A program made the position numbers and the translations under genes. This document shows, one piece after another, positions 7,048 through 16,705 of a DNA stretch of 46,217 bases. The first letter of the stretch is position 1, and each line of letters begins with the position of its first letter. The notes below the pieces were generated by a model. It was not told the origin of the DNA and ran no database searches. It saw only the letters and a list, made by a program, of their open reading frames with translations. Origin of the DNA: Bacteroidaceae bacterium (lineage in GTDB: Bacteria > Bacteroidota > Bacteroidia > Bacteroidales > Barnesiellaceae_A); the NCBI GenBank assembly GCA_017481745.1, contig JAFUOV010000020.1, forward strand, positions 1-46,217, in the 5' to 3' direction.

Positions 7048-10000
7048 TTATTTCTTCACAATCTGTTTGGCACAGAGTATTTCATCGCCCTTGCATACAA
7101 GAGCAATGTATACCCCCGAGTCGATGTGAGGTTTGATAGTCATATCCTCGTCGGCATTGGCGCAAACCTTATATGAGGCGATATGTGCACCGTTTAAATC
7201 TACTATTTTTATGGTATAAGTTCCACGTTGTACCAGACGAACAGACATGCTATCGGTGAATGGGTTGGGGTATATATCGATGGCGGCTTGTGTAGTCTTG
7301 TTATCGACAATGCCCGATTGTATCTTGCCATCTATATTCACAACATATATGTAACGATACTCCTTCCTGTCTTTGCCCAACTCGTTGTCGATGTTGAGCG
7401 CAACGGTATATATTTTATATACACCTACGCCGGGGTCGGGGAAGGTCAAATCGGCATAATATAATATATCGTCGTTGTCGTTGGGCGATGTTGCGTTGCT
7501 ATCTCCTGCAACTTCGGTATATTCGTGAGGCTCGTTGCCTGAAGCAAGGGCTATTTCAATGCCGTCAATGTCTATTGTAGGCGTGATGTCTATGTTGTGG
7601 GCTTTTTCGTCTTTGAGGTTGTGATACCCCATTGTTTCTACAGCTTCTACAATAACTTTGCTTTGGAATGCCTCGTCGGCAGGGTCGGCAGGATAGTAGT
7701 GGGTGAGCAACTTGGCATCGGGATATTTTGTTATAGCATTGTCATATCCGCTGTTGAAGTTGTTTTCAAAGTCCCAATATCCGGTAAGCCCATCAACGTC
7801 GTTGGGAGTTGGTGTCGATTGCATAGCCATTGCTACCTCGTCGGCTGTGAGGGCTTTGTTGTAAATACGGAAGTTGTCTATTACGGCATCAAATCCGGCA
7901 TATCTGCCTTTACCTGCTATGCCTCCAAGTCCTATTGTTGCATTGTTATCAAAGTCTGCCCAACCTTTCTGTGTAGGCTCTGATACAGATGCCGGTACAA
8001 GAGGTTTGCCATTGATGTAGAGGGTGAATTGGTTATCGGAACTGCGTAGCTGTTCGTAGAAACTTGTTTCTACCCATTTTTCCTCTGTAAAGACGTAGGC
8101 GATGTGATACCACAATCCCTCCTCAAATTTAAATAGTCGGTTTCCGCTATCTGTTACATAGTTATACACATAATTATCGCCTTGACCACTTCTTATGGCT
8201 GTGTTCAGCAGATATCCATCCTCGTCTACATCGCTCCAAGCCCAGCCCCATACGCGATTGGGCCAAGAGTCTTCCTCGGGATTGCGAATGTTGAGTAGCC
8301 ATGTGGCGTGGTTGATGTCGGTAACTTTTATCCAAAATGACAGTGAGAATGCTACCTCTGAGTAGTCGTATTTGATATAATCATATCCCGAACCGTCTGT
8401 TGTTGTTTCTTTTATAGGTTCAATGCCTACTTCTTTGGCAATAATACCCAATGCATTGTGATTGAGAGAAATACCCTTTGAGGTCGAGCCCACAGCATCC
8501 TTGTTCACCGTATAGTGTAGGCGTACGGCTTTTGAAGGTTGTGTTTTGATGCCTGCTCCGGGGAGCGTCTTGCTTTCGGTTTTTAGGTCATACTCTGTTC
8601 CGTCGGCTTTTACCATATAGAATTCGTTGTTGTAATCTTCCATGATAAACTCCGATGCAGTCTCGGCACTTACCTCCGAGATGGCATCCAAGTTACCATC
8701 GGTGTCGAGGGCTACGAGTTTCTTGAGTGCGGGTTTCTTGATGCTCTCTTTGCCATAAATCTGTATGAACGAGGGTAGTAGGCGCTCATGCCCGTTATTG
8801 TCGACAACTATAAGGTCGTAAAAACCGTATGGAAGTGATTGCAACTCGACCTTTGTTGCATCGGCATTGATTGTTGCAGCAAAATTTGTGGCATTTGTGG
8901 CTGCAACAATAGTATCGGTTGTAGCGACGTCGGTGTTGTTGTAGGGTCCTACTATACGCCACTCGCTCGCTGCCGGGTGTAGGGCATCTTTATAGCCAAC
9001 GGTGAATGTTTCGTTGGGAATGATGTATGTCGATGAGATAGAGATGTCGTCATTGTATTGGTAGTTGCTGTTCTCTCCACTGAGTATAATGGGGAGTTCT
9101 TCACTCCATACAATATCCGATTGTGTTGCCATATCTACGCCTACTGCTGCAACACCTATCGACAATGTTGCCGTTTGAGCAGATGCTTTCAATATATCGA
9201 TAGGTGCAGCGAAGAACAGAGCTGCCCATGAGGTTGTTGCGCCCATGTGTGTGGTTTGTTGCTCTATGTTGTCGCCTTCTCCATACGATATGCGGGCATA
9301 AATGTTGTAGAACGATGCGTTGTGGTCGATATTATATTGTCCTATGTTGTTGCCCGAGGCGCTATTCATATCGAATATAACCTTGGCATCAATACCATTC
9401 ATGTGGCATAGCAATATTTCGGCAGCTGTAATGGTAGGTCGGTCGGGGGCTTTATATGCGCCTCGACGTATAGCTACCTCGCCAATATTCATGTCTATGT
9501 CTTGTGCATTGCTCAATTGCAGGGCAATAGCCGAGAGTTGGTCGTTGTTTTCGATGATAAACTCCTTTGTAACCCATGTGCCTGTTGCCTGGTTTTGAGT
9601 AGATGCAACAATATATTGTTGAGCGTTGCTCCATGTGGCACAATCGCTACCTGTGCCCAATAGCAATGAGCAGTCGGTTGTACCTTTATTTATCTTGTAT
9701 CTTATAGTTACAACGTCGCCCTTCTCAATGCCAAATTGTGTTTTGAACAGATGTAATATGCTTTGTGCACTTTCGCTACCTGCGATACGCAACGACGAGC
9801 CGCCAAACCAAGCATCATTCCAATCGAATGAGGCTTCCAATCCGGTGGGAATATCTTCGGTAGTGCGTCCGAGAGGTTCTCTCGACCACCACCATCGCCA
9901 TGTGGGCAGGTAATCTTGTATGCCTATGTTGTACCACTCGGCATTGTGTTGTCGTTTGCCGTTGTAGTTGAAGAAGCAACCGTTACCGACGTTAAAGTAG

Positions 10001-11346
10001 CTGACAAACGCCTCGCTTGACAAGTCCCATGACAATGTGCTCTGTGCTGCAACAAATTTAGACATACCAAAGAATCGGCTGCTCAATGCGTTGTCGAGGC
10101 TTTCGTTTACGACCAATTGAGGATCGATAGCATAGATGGGGTTGTAGTAGCTGTTTGTAAACCAATGCTCAAGCAACTTTTGGTAGGTGCGTTGTACTGT
10201 CATGGGCGATGAACCGTTGGCATTGCGATCTTCCCAGAAGGCATTGCTGTCGTGTCCCGACCATATACCTATCGACACTGCCTTTTCGTCTATATATTGC
10301 CATCGTCCGTTGGTCCCTCCTCTACCGGTGAGTTTGGGCTCTTTACCTTGCAGATTGACCGATGCATAAATGTCGAAGGGATTCCGTCCTAATTCAACAG
10401 CATATTTTATGCTTGGCGGTAGGTATTCTTTGTTGTTGTTATTGAAGTTGGCATTCCAATTGTAGTTGAGGAAGAATGAACTTTTTTTGTCGCTTGCCGA
10501 GCCAAAGAATATATCGGTGTTTTCGTTTACACCGTTATCAAAAGCCGGTCCACCCGTTTCTCGCTCACCATCATACCAGATGTTTTCGGCAGAAAATGAG
10601 CGCATCTCACCGGTATATATCGAGTCGAAGTGTTGCGATATAGCTTGGTTTAAATCCACTATCTCTTTGATGCCCATTGCATTATATCCGCCCGAAAACT
10701 CCGAGTTGTATCCTATGCCGTCTATACCGTAGTAGTCGAGCCATGCCAATACTTTCTTTCTATTCTCCTCGGTGCCACCCAAGTCGATGTAGGCTTCGCC
10801 CCAGCCGTTGGTTGTCATATCGGCTGCGTAGGCTGTTGTCGATTGTGTAACAACGGCAACACCATTCTTGTGAGCCACATCGGCAAAGTTTCCGGGCATA
10901 CGCATGAATTTTTCGCTCCAAGTACCCCATGTAGAGATATATTGCCACATGGTGAATACCTCGCTATTGAAGATACCGTTGGGCATTATCTCAAACGGCG
11001 ACTTGGCATCGTAGGTGTAGCTGAAACCGTAGGGTATCCAATTGACTATCTTTTTGCTGTAACAAGAGTAGTCATTTGCACTGTTATATTCTGCCTCATA
11101 ATCCCAATCCCACCAAGGTATGAGCGACTGGTTTATCTGTGTGGCTTGATTGGTAAATCGTGCTTTGGGCTTGATGCGGGAAATAAAGAAATTGTCATCT
11201 TCACTCCATTTTTCACCTTCGTTCCAAGCCGATATACGGAAGTCGGAACCTGTTGTGCCGTAGTCAATCTGTCCGTTTCTTAGGTATTGTGCTTGTAGCG
11301 TAATGGTGCATAATAATGCACATGTGAGAATAGTAGTTTTTTTCAT
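7048..11346 (-). CDS. Secreted GH85 endo-beta-N-acetylglucosaminidase with LamG and T9SS sorting domain
   Basis: This 1432-residue secreted glycosidase begins with a signal peptide (MKKTTILTCALLCTITLQAQ). The GH85 region follows, about residues 25-480. The NxE catalytic pair of the family is seen as N214 and E216 in GIDGIGYNSEFSGG, preceded by VAHKNGVAVVTQST. GH85 enzymes cut the chitobiose core of N-glycans by substrate-assisted catalysis. A galactose-binding-like beta-sandwich follows (about 495-630), then an FnIII-like segment. A LamG/concanavalin-like domain spans about 985-1170 (FSLSFWIKV...FTLYINGKPL...DNFRIYNKALTADEV). The C-terminal ~80 residues form a T9SS type A sorting domain (IYPNPF...GVYIALV...KQIVKK). 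The start overlaps the upstream radical SAM gene by 4 nt. Substrate choice within N-glycans is not visible. Confidence 0.85.
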   Translation of the reverse strand: MKKTTILTCALLCTITLQAQYLRNGQIDYGTTGSDFRISAWNEGEKWSEDDNFFISRIKPKARFTNQATQINQSLIPWWDWDYEAEYNSANDYSCYSKKIVNWIPYGFSYTYDAKSPFEIMPNGIFNSEVFTMWQYISTWGTWSEKFMRMPGNFADVAHKNGVAVVTQSTTAYAADMTTNGWGEAYIDLGGTEENRKKVLAWLDYYGIDGIGYNSEFSGGYNAMGIKEIVDLNQAISQHFDSIYTGEMRSFSAENIWYDGERETGGPAFDNGVNENTDIFFGSASDKKSSFFLNYNWNANFNNNNKEYLPPSIKYAVELGRNPFDIYASVNLQGKEPKLTGRGGTNGRWQYIDEKAVSIGIWSGHDSNAFWEDRNANGSSPMTVQRTYQKLLEHWFTNSYYNPIYAIDPQLVVNESLDNALSSRFFGMSKFVAAQSTLSWDLSSEAFVSYFNVGNGCFFNYNGKRQHNAEWYNIGIQDYLPTWRWWWSREPLGRTTEDIPTGLEASFDWNDAWFGGSSLRIAGSESAQSILHLFKTQFGIEKGDVVTIRYKINKGTTDCSLLLGTGSDCATWSNAQQYIVASTQNQATGTWVTKEFIIENNDQLSAIALQLSNAQDIDMNIGEVAIRRGAYKAPDRPTITAAEILLCHMNGIDAKVIFDMNSASGNNIGQYNIDHNASFYNIYARISYGEGDNIEQQTTHMGATTSWAALFFAAPIDILKASAQTATLSIGVAAVGVDMATQSDIVWSEELPIILSGENSNYQYNDDISISSTYIIPNETFTVGYKDALHPAASEWRIVGPYNNTDVATTDTIVAATNATNFAATINADATKVELQSLPYGFYDLIVVDNNGHERLLPSFIQIYGKESIKKPALKKLVALDTDGNLDAISEVSAETASEFIMEDYNNEFYMVKADGTEYDLKTESKTLPGAGIKTQPSKAVRLHYTVNKDAVGSTSKGISLNHNALGIIAKEVGIEPIKETTTDGSGYDYIKYDYSEVAFSLSFWIKVTDINHATWLLNIRNPEEDSWPNRVWGWAWSDVDEDGYLLNTAIRSGQGDNYVYNYVTDSGNRLFKFEEGLWYHIAYVFTEEKWVETSFYEQLRSSDNQFTLYINGKPLVPASVSEPTQKGWADFDNNATIGLGGIAGKGRYAGFDAVIDNFRIYNKALTADEVAMAMQSTPTPNDVDGLTGYWDFENNFNSGYDNAITKYPDAKLLTHYYPADPADEAFQSKVIVEAVETMGYHNLKDEKAHNIDITPTIDIDGIEIALASGNEPHEYTEVAGDSNATSPNDNDDILYYADLTFPDPGVGVYKIYTVALNIDNELGKDRKEYRYIYVVNIDGKIQSGIVDNKTTQAAIDIYPNPFTDSMSVRLVQRGTYTIKIVDLNGAHIASYKVCANADEDMTIKPHIDSGVYIALVCKGDEILCAKQIVKK

Positions 11347-12293
11347 ATCTGTGTGTCTCGTGTCGGTTTATTCTTATGCCATTTGCAGCCTTGCCAAGTA
11401 TCGCGCTCGCGCATGCGGCGTAGCAAGCGGGCTGTAAATTCGTGGTTCTTCAAGCCCCAATGTGGAGCTATGAGCAACTCGGCAGGCGATTGTGAAACAA
11501 ATCTCTCTATCACAATGTCGGGGCGAAGCAACTCGGCAAAGTCGATGGCGCGGTCGATGTAGGTGTCGATGTCGGGGATGTCGAAGTGCTCGGGATGCTC
11601 TTCATACTCTTTGCCCATTACTGTGCCGCGGATGAGTTGCAGCTGATGTAGCTTGATGGTGTGTAGCGGTAGTTGCGACAATCGGGTGGCGTGTTGCAAC
11701 ATGTCGTCGTGCGTTTCGCCGGGAAGTCCCAAAATCAGGTGCGCGCCGGTTATGATGTTGGCAGCGGCAGTGCGCTCTATGGCATCAATTGCGGTAGCAT
11801 AGTTGTGCCCGCGGTTGATGCGTTGCAATGTGCTGTCGAGCGTGCTTTCTACACCGTATTCTACCGTTACAAATGTGCGTTTTGCCAGCTCTGTCAGGTA
11901 GTCGAGCAGTGCTTGAGGCATACAATCGGGGCGTGTACCTATAATGATACCCACAACGCCATCGACCGATAGAGCTTCTTCGTATCGGGCTATGAGGTTG
12001 GGTAGCTCATCGTATGTACTTGTGTAGGCTTGAAAGTAAGCCAAATATCGCATTGTGGGATATTTGCGCCCGAAAAATCGGATGCCTTCTTGCAGTTGTT
12101 GAGTAACACTCAACTCGCGACGGCAGTAGTCGGGGTTAAAGGTCTGATTGTTACAAAACGAACAACCGCCAAGCCCGACTGTGCCATCACGATTGGGACA
12201 GGTAAAGCCTCCGTTGATAGAGATTTTCTGTACTTTACCTGCAAAGTGTTGTTGTAGGAAAGAGCCGTAGTCGTTGTATCGAGCTTTTTCCAT
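11343..12293 (-). CDS. TIGR01212-family radical SAM protein (YhcC-like)
   Basis: This 316-residue radical SAM protein matches the TIGR01212/YhcC type in length and motifs: KISINGGFTCPNRDG followed by GGCSFCNN supplies the three cysteines for the [4Fe-4S] cluster. Further matches are YFQAYTSTYD, IGTRPDC, VEYGVES and HLILGLPGET. The substrate of this family is not established to my knowledge. The frame is open to 12332, but that would overlap the dipeptidase gene, and the family start MEKARYNDYG is at 12293, 7 nt downstream of the dipeptidase stop. Its stop overlaps the GH85 start (ATGA). The pairing with a secreted glycosidase looks like operon convenience rather than shared function. Confidence 0.88.
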   Translation of the reverse strand: MEKARYNDYGSFLQQHFAGKVQKISINGGFTCPNRDGTVGLGGCSFCNNQTFNPDYCRRELSVTQQLQEGIRFFGRKYPTMRYLAYFQAYTSTYDELPNLIARYEEALSVDGVVGIIIGTRPDCMPQALLDYLTELAKRTFVTVEYGVESTLDSTLQRINRGHNYATAIDAIERTAAANIITGAHLILGLPGETHDDMLQHATRLSQLPLHTIKLHQLQLIRGTVMGKEYEEHPEHFDIPDIDTYIDRAIDFAELLRPDIVIERFVSQSPAELLIAPHWGLKNHEFTARLLRRMRERDTWQGCKWHKNKPTRDTQI

Positions 12294-12300
12294 AGTGTTA

Positions 12301-13662
12301 TTATTTCCCGTATCGGTTGTAGAACTCCACAACGGCTATGATGCCACGCTCGTACATTTCGAGTGCGAAACTTTCGTTGGGCGAGTGTATGGCATTCTTC
12401 TCAAGACCAAATCCCATAAGTACCGACTTCAAGCCCAATACGCGCTCGAAGATGGGTATCACGCCGATACTGCCACCGCGACGCACTGCCAAGGGGGGCT
12501 GCCCAAATGCCAATTCAAAACCGGCTTCGGCTGCCTTGTATGCGGGGATGTCGATGGGGCATACATAACTCTCGCTACCGTGCATGGGGGTTACTTTCAC
12601 CTCTACGGTCTCGGGTGCTATGGCGTGGATATAGTCGATAAATTGTTGTGTTATCTTGTGATAGTCTTGGTGCGGGATGAGGCGACAAGATACCTTGGCA
12701 TGTGCCTTTGAGGGCAATACGGTCTTTGAACCTTCGCCGGTGTAGCCACCCCAAATGCCGCAAATGTCGAATGTAGGACGTGTAGCTGCACGCTCGAGGG
12801 TCGAGTATCCTTTTTCGCCCGATAGAGCTTTCACGCCTATGGCTTGGCAATATGCCTTCTCGTCGTAGGGTACGGCTGCCATCATGGCACGCTCAGCAGG
12901 CGACAACTCCTCGGCATCGTCGTAGAAGTGGGGTATGGTGATGCGACCATCTGCATCGGTAATGCAGGCAAGCATCTTGCATAGCTCGTTGATGGGATTG
13001 GCAACAGCGCCGCCAAAGTGTCCCGAGTGAAGGTCGCGGCACGGTCCGGTAACTTCTATCTCCCAATAAGCCAGTCCACGCAAGCCTGTTGTCAATGAAG
13101 GATGCTCACGTCCTACCATGCTGGTGTCCGATACCAATATTACATCGGCTTTGAGCAACTCGCGGTTGTTGGCGCAGAACTCTTCCAAGCCCGGTGAGCC
13201 TACTTCTTCGCCACCTTCAAAGAGGAATTTTACGTTGCAGTGCAGCATGTTGCGTTGCAATGCTATTTCAAAGGCTTTCACTTGAATAAAAGCCTGACCT
13301 TTATCGTCGTCGGTTCCACGACCCCACAGACGACCGTCGCGCACTTCGGGCTCGAAGGGGTCGCTATTCCACAACTCCAATGGCTCGGCGGGCATCACGT
13401 CGTAGTGTCCGTATACGATAACCGTAGGGTAGGTGGGGTCTATAATCTTCTCGCCATATACAACGGGGTTGAACCCGGTTTCCATCAGTACCGCTTTGTC
13501 GGCACCGGCAGCAACGAGCAACTCGCACCAACGGTTGGCGCAGGCGTACATGTCGTCGCGATGTTCGGGTTTGGCACTGATTGAGGGTATGCGCAATAGC
13601 GAATAGAGTTCGTCGCGAAAGCGTTCTTTGTTTTTTTCGATATAATCGAGTGTCGTTTGCAT
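12301..13662 (-). CDS. M20-family dipeptidase / metallopeptidase
   Basis: This 453-residue cytoplasmic zinc peptidase belongs to the M20 carnosinase-like (CPG2/DUG1-type) family. Metal ligands are recognisable: the histidine of VIVYGHYDVMP, the bridging aspartate in WGRGTDDDKGQ, the EE pair of LFEGGEEVGSPG, the aspartate of VSDTSM, and the late histidine in NAIHSPNES. The dimerisation lid carries DLHSGHFGGAVANP. These enzymes hydrolyse dipeptides and small peptides, supplying amino acids. It sits in a tight minus-strand run, 38 nt after aroC and 7 nt before the radical SAM gene. No signal peptide is present. The exact substrate cannot be read from the sequence. Confidence 0.9.
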   Translation of the reverse strand: MQTTLDYIEKNKERFRDELYSLLRIPSISAKPEHRDDMYACANRWCELLVAAGADKAVLMETGFNPVVYGEKIIDPTYPTVIVYGHYDVMPAEPLELWNSDPFEPEVRDGRLWGRGTDDDKGQAFIQVKAFEIALQRNMLHCNVKFLFEGGEEVGSPGLEEFCANNRELLKADVILVSDTSMVGREHPSLTTGLRGLAYWEIEVTGPCRDLHSGHFGGAVANPINELCKMLACITDADGRITIPHFYDDAEELSPAERAMMAAVPYDEKAYCQAIGVKALSGEKGYSTLERAATRPTFDICGIWGGYTGEGSKTVLPSKAHAKVSCRLIPHQDYHKITQQFIDYIHAIAPETVEVKVTPMHGSESYVCPIDIPAYKAAEAGFELAFGQPPLAVRRGGSIGVIPIFERVLGLKSVLMGFGLEKNAIHSPNESFALEMYERGIIAVVEFYNRYGK

Positions 13663-13670
13663 AGGGTATA

Positions 13671-13709
13671 GATTAAAGATTAGTGTTTAGAGTTTAGAGA
13701 TTAGAGTTT
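13671..13709. repeat. Degenerate TTAGAG-type short tandem repeat between aroC and the dipeptidase gene
   Basis: About five loose copies of a 6-8 nt unit (GATTA, GTTTAGA, GTTTAGA, GATTAGA) fill the 38-nt spacer and run into the aroC stop codon. It looks like simple sequence rather than a binding site. Confidence 0.45.
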
Positions 13710-14774
13710 TGTGGCTTTGTTGCGTAGATAATGGTCGAGCAGTGTTATTGCTGCCATTGCCTCTACAATGGGTATGGCGCGAGGTACTACGCATGGGTCG
13801 TGCCTGCCTTGGGTACATATTGTTGTTTCTGTACCATCGGTAGTAACGGTCTCGATGGGTTGCAACAATGTGGGCGTAGGCTTGAATGCAACGCGAAAGT
13901 ATATATCGGCACCATTGGATATGCCACCTTGTATGCCTCCCGAGTAGTTGGTGCGAGTGGCTATCTTGCCATTGTCGTTGTAGAAATGGTCGCATACTTG
14001 CGAGCCTCGTAGGGCTGCTCCGGCAAATCCCATGCCATATTCAAATCCTTTTACGGCATTGATACTCAGGATGGATTTGCCCAAGTCGGCTTGCAACTTG
14101 TCAAATATGGGTTCGCCCCAACCTGCCGGCACACCCTTTATCACACAACTCACTATGCCACCTACGCTATCGCCTTGCGCTTTCACCTCTTTTATCAGAG
14201 CCTCCATTGCAGTGGCTGTTGTGGCATCGGGGCATCGCACTATATTGTTGTCGGCATCTGCCAGGTTGTATTCCTCATAGCTATTGGTCAAGGCTATATT
14301 GCCTATCTGTGAGGTGTATGCAGTAATGGTTACGTCCAGACTTTCGAGTATTTGCATGGCAATAGCGCCGGCAACGCAACGTGAAACGGTTTCACGAGCC
14401 GATGCACGTCCACCACCGCGGTGGTCGCGGCAGCCATATTTTGCCAAGTAGGTATAGTCGGCATGCGAGGGTCGCAACACATTGCGCAGGGCATCGTAAT
14501 GCTCGCTATTGGCATTTTCGTTGCGCACCATGAAGCCTATGGGAGTGCCCAACGTCTTGCCCTCGTATATGCCCGACAGAAATTCCACTTGGTCTTTCTC
14601 TTGGCGTGATGTGGTAACAGCCGATTGTCCCGGACGACGACGCTCCAAGAAGCGTTGTATGGCATCGGTGTCGAGTGTAATTCCGGCGGGAACACCCTCT
14701 ATAATGCCTCCAACTGCGCATCCATGCGACTCGCCAAAGGTTGTCAATCGGTATATGTGTCCTATTCTATTCAT
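13701..14774 (-). CDS. aroC: Chorismate synthase
   Basis: This 357-residue enzyme converts EPSP to chorismate, the last common step of aromatic amino-acid synthesis, using reduced FMN. Family motifs run through the protein: [21 protein letters not shown] at the start, then [45 protein letters not shown] and [22 protein letters not shown], near the end, is also present. An upstream ATG at 14792 is in frame, but the family start is [18 protein letters not shown] at 14774. A near-consensus minus-strand -7 box (TATCTTTA, 14793-14800) lies about 18 nt upstream. It heads the run aroC - dipeptidase - radical SAM - GH85. Confidence 0.96.
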   Translation of the reverse strand: MNRIGHIYRLTTFGESHGCAVGGIIEGVPAGITLDTDAIQRFLERRRPGQSAVTTSRQEKDQVEFLSGIYEGKTLGTPIGFMVRNENANSEHYDALRNVLRPSHADYTYLAKYGCRDHRGGGRASARETVSRCVAGAIAMQILESLDVTITAYTSQIGNIALTNSYEEYNLADADNNIVRCPDATTATAMEALIKEVKAQGDSVGGIVSCVIKGVPAGWGEPIFDKLQADLGKSILSINAVKGFEYGMGFAGAALRGSQVCDHFYNDNGKIATRTNYSGGIQGGISNGADIYFRVAFKPTPTLLQPIETVTTDGTETTICTQGRHDPCVVPRAIPIVEAMAAITLLDHYLRNKATKL

Positions 14775-14913
14775 TGCATTTAATAGTGGCAATAAAGATA
14801 CAACTATTTGTCGAAAAAACTACCTTTTGGTTGCAAAAACCTTGCATGTTTTGCTCTTTTTAGTGCTATTGTTGTAGAGTGTGAGGGTGTGTTAACAGCT
14901 GTACCTTAAAGCA

Positions 14914-14946
14914 CACGAGGCAGTGTCATTGCGACACTGCCTCGTG
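14914..14946 (-). terminator. Terminator of nhaD
   Basis: A perfect 14-bp GC-rich stem (14914-14927 with 14933-14946) with a 5-nt loop lies 24 nt after the nhaD stop codon. On the minus strand it is followed by a short TGCTTTAA tract. Confidence 0.75.
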
Positions 14947-14969
14947 CTATATAGTCTTTGTTTTAAATC

Positions 14970-16373
14970 TTATTCAATACCCATAAGTACCTTTGTGGGA
15001 GGGAACAAGATGAGCTCGCCAATGAGAACGGCTGCACCAGCCAAGTAACCAAGCATGGCAAGCAGTGATATGTTCTTCAAGTACCAACCGAAGTTGATTT
15101 TCTCGAGACCCATTACCACAACACCTGCAGCCGAGCCGATGATGAGCATCGAGCCACCAACACCGGCGCAATAGGTGAGGAGCAACCAGAAAGCACCGTC
15201 TACGGCAAAGTTGAGTTCGTAGCTGCCGGCAGCAAGAGCTTGAGCTTGCTCAAGGGGTACTATCTCATACATACCTTGTGCTGCTGCAACAAGGGGTACG
15301 TTGTCGACGATAGAAGAGAGGAAACCGAGAACCACATTGATAACGTAGATGTTACCTACTTTGTTATCCAACCAGCCTGCCATATCGCCCAAGATACCTG
15401 TCGATTGCAATACGGCTACTGCCATGAGGATACCAAGGAAGAAGAGGATGGTGGGAGTGTCGATGCGTTGCAAAACTCGGGGAAGACGATGTTGACTCTC
15501 GGCACCCATAGGCTTCTTGTTATACATGATTTCGGTTACAATCCACAAGATACTCAACGAGAAGAGCATGCCGATGAAAGGAGGCAAGTGTGTGATTGTC
15601 TTGAAGATGGGAACAAAGATAAGACCACCTACGCCAAGGTAGAAGAGCATGTTGCGCTCTTTTTGAGATATACCTTTATTCTCTTCTTCAACGCTGGCGC
15701 TGGTAGCCGCCAATTGTCCGTTGAGCTTGCCTGTAACAAAAAGCAACGGTACAATCATAGCCACAAGGCTGGGGAGCAATATGTACATAATTACAGCGCC
15801 TGTCGAGATGTTACCTTTTACCCACAACATGATTGTTGTGATGTCACCAATGGGCGACCATGCACCACCTGCATTGGCTGCGATGATAATCATACTTGCA
15901 TAGAGCCAACGCTCCTTGGGGTCGTTGACAAGTTTGCGCAACAACATTACCATTACAATCGATGTTGTGAGATTGTCGAGGATAGCCGACAAGATGAATG
16001 TTACAAAGCCGAGAATCCACAAAAGTTTCTTTTTGTCGCGCGATGTGATACGGTTGGTAATGATAGAAAATCCTCCGTGAACGTCGACCAACTCTACAAT
16101 GGTCATAGCACCGATGAGGAAGAACAATGTTGTTGCAACCTCACCCATGTGGTGAAGGATTTCGGCGTTGACAAAGTCGCTGAGATGACCGGCAAAGCCA
16201 TGCTCGGCAGCTTTTTCAACTACAAAGGGAAGTGAGTCGGCACCAAGGATAAAGAGTACCCACATAACCATACCCAGGAGAAGGGCAGTTGCCGATTTGT
16301 CGATTTTAATAGGATGCTCGAGAGCTATGAGAAGATAGCCTATTACGAACACCGCTACAAGAGCTGCATACAT
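14970..16373 (-). CDS. nhaD: NhaD-type Na+/H+ antiporter
   Basis: This 467-residue inner-membrane protein has about 11-12 hydrophobic helices and the NhaD/ArsB-like fold. NhaD motifs are clear: HHMGEVATTLFFLIGAMTIVE, LDNLTTSIVMVMLLRKLV, AANAGGAWSPIGDITTIMLW, FLGILMAVAVLQSTG and SSIVDNVPLVAAAQGMY. The DNLTT and SPIGDITT segments hold the polar residues proposed to bind Na+. It exports Na+ in exchange for protons. An in-frame ATG at 16445 exists, but a perfect -7 box at 16412-16419 lies inside that extension, so the ATG at 16373 (MYAALVAVFVIGY) is chosen. Next to kor and rnf, it probably helps balance the Na+ or H+ gradient made by Rnf. Confidence 0.93.
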   Translation of the reverse strand: MYAALVAVFVIGYLLIALEHPIKIDKSATALLLGMVMWVLFILGADSLPFVVEKAAEHGFAGHLSDFVNAEILHHMGEVATTLFFLIGAMTIVELVDVHGGFSIITNRITSRDKKKLLWILGFVTFILSAILDNLTTSIVMVMLLRKLVNDPKERWLYASMIIIAANAGGAWSPIGDITTIMLWVKGNISTGAVIMYILLPSLVAMIVPLLFVTGKLNGQLAATSASVEEENKGISQKERNMLFYLGVGGLIFVPIFKTITHLPPFIGMLFSLSILWIVTEIMYNKKPMGAESQHRLPRVLQRIDTPTILFFLGILMAVAVLQSTGILGDMAGWLDNKVGNIYVINVVLGFLSSIVDNVPLVAAAQGMYEIVPLEQAQALAAGSYELNFAVDGAFWLLLTYCAGVGGSMLIIGSAAGVVVMGLEKINFGWYLKNISLLAMLGYLAGAAVLIGELILFPPTKVLMGIE

Positions 16374-16411
16374 AAAAATATTAGATTTAGAGGTTTTTAA
16401 ATTAATGAGTG

Positions 16412-16419
16412 CAAAAGTA
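16412..16419 (-). promoter_or_regulatory. -7 box for nhaD
   Basis: TACTTTTG on the minus strand is a perfect consensus match about 40 nt before the chosen start. A TTG lies 23 nt upstream, longer than the usual 19-20 nt. Confidence 0.55.
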
Positions 16420-16648
16420 GTATAATAAATTGATAATGCAGCCAAATTTTTGTAGCATTTTGAAACAAATGTTGCCTAATTTAACAAATAACAAGAAATG
16501 CCCCTCTAATAGGTCGTAGATTGTAATATGGTTGTAATATTTGTTTTATTTTGAGGTGCATAATTGACACTGTGATAACACGGCTTTCTGTTATTATATG
16601 TTGACGTTAAAGTGAATTTTTGTTTACGTCCAGCGTCGTTTCATACAA

Positions 16649-16678
16649 AAAATGCGCACCGCTCGCGGTACGCATTTT
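16649..16678 (-). terminator. Terminator of the 2-oxoacid:ferredoxin oxidoreductase operon
   Basis: A hairpin of 8 + 5 bp with one mismatch (16649-16662 with 16665-16678) lies 27 nt after the gamma-subunit stop. On the minus strand it ends in a run of six T. The 16446-16648 stretch beyond it shows no gene. Confidence 0.8.
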
Positions 16679-16705
16679 CTTGAGGTATTTTGATTATATC
16701 GAAAC

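Noticed and set aside
15240..16235. 331-codon plus-strand open frame opposite nhaD
   Set aside because: It lies wholly within the clear antiporter gene on the other strand; the cysteine- and histidine-rich translation shows no recognisable motif layout.
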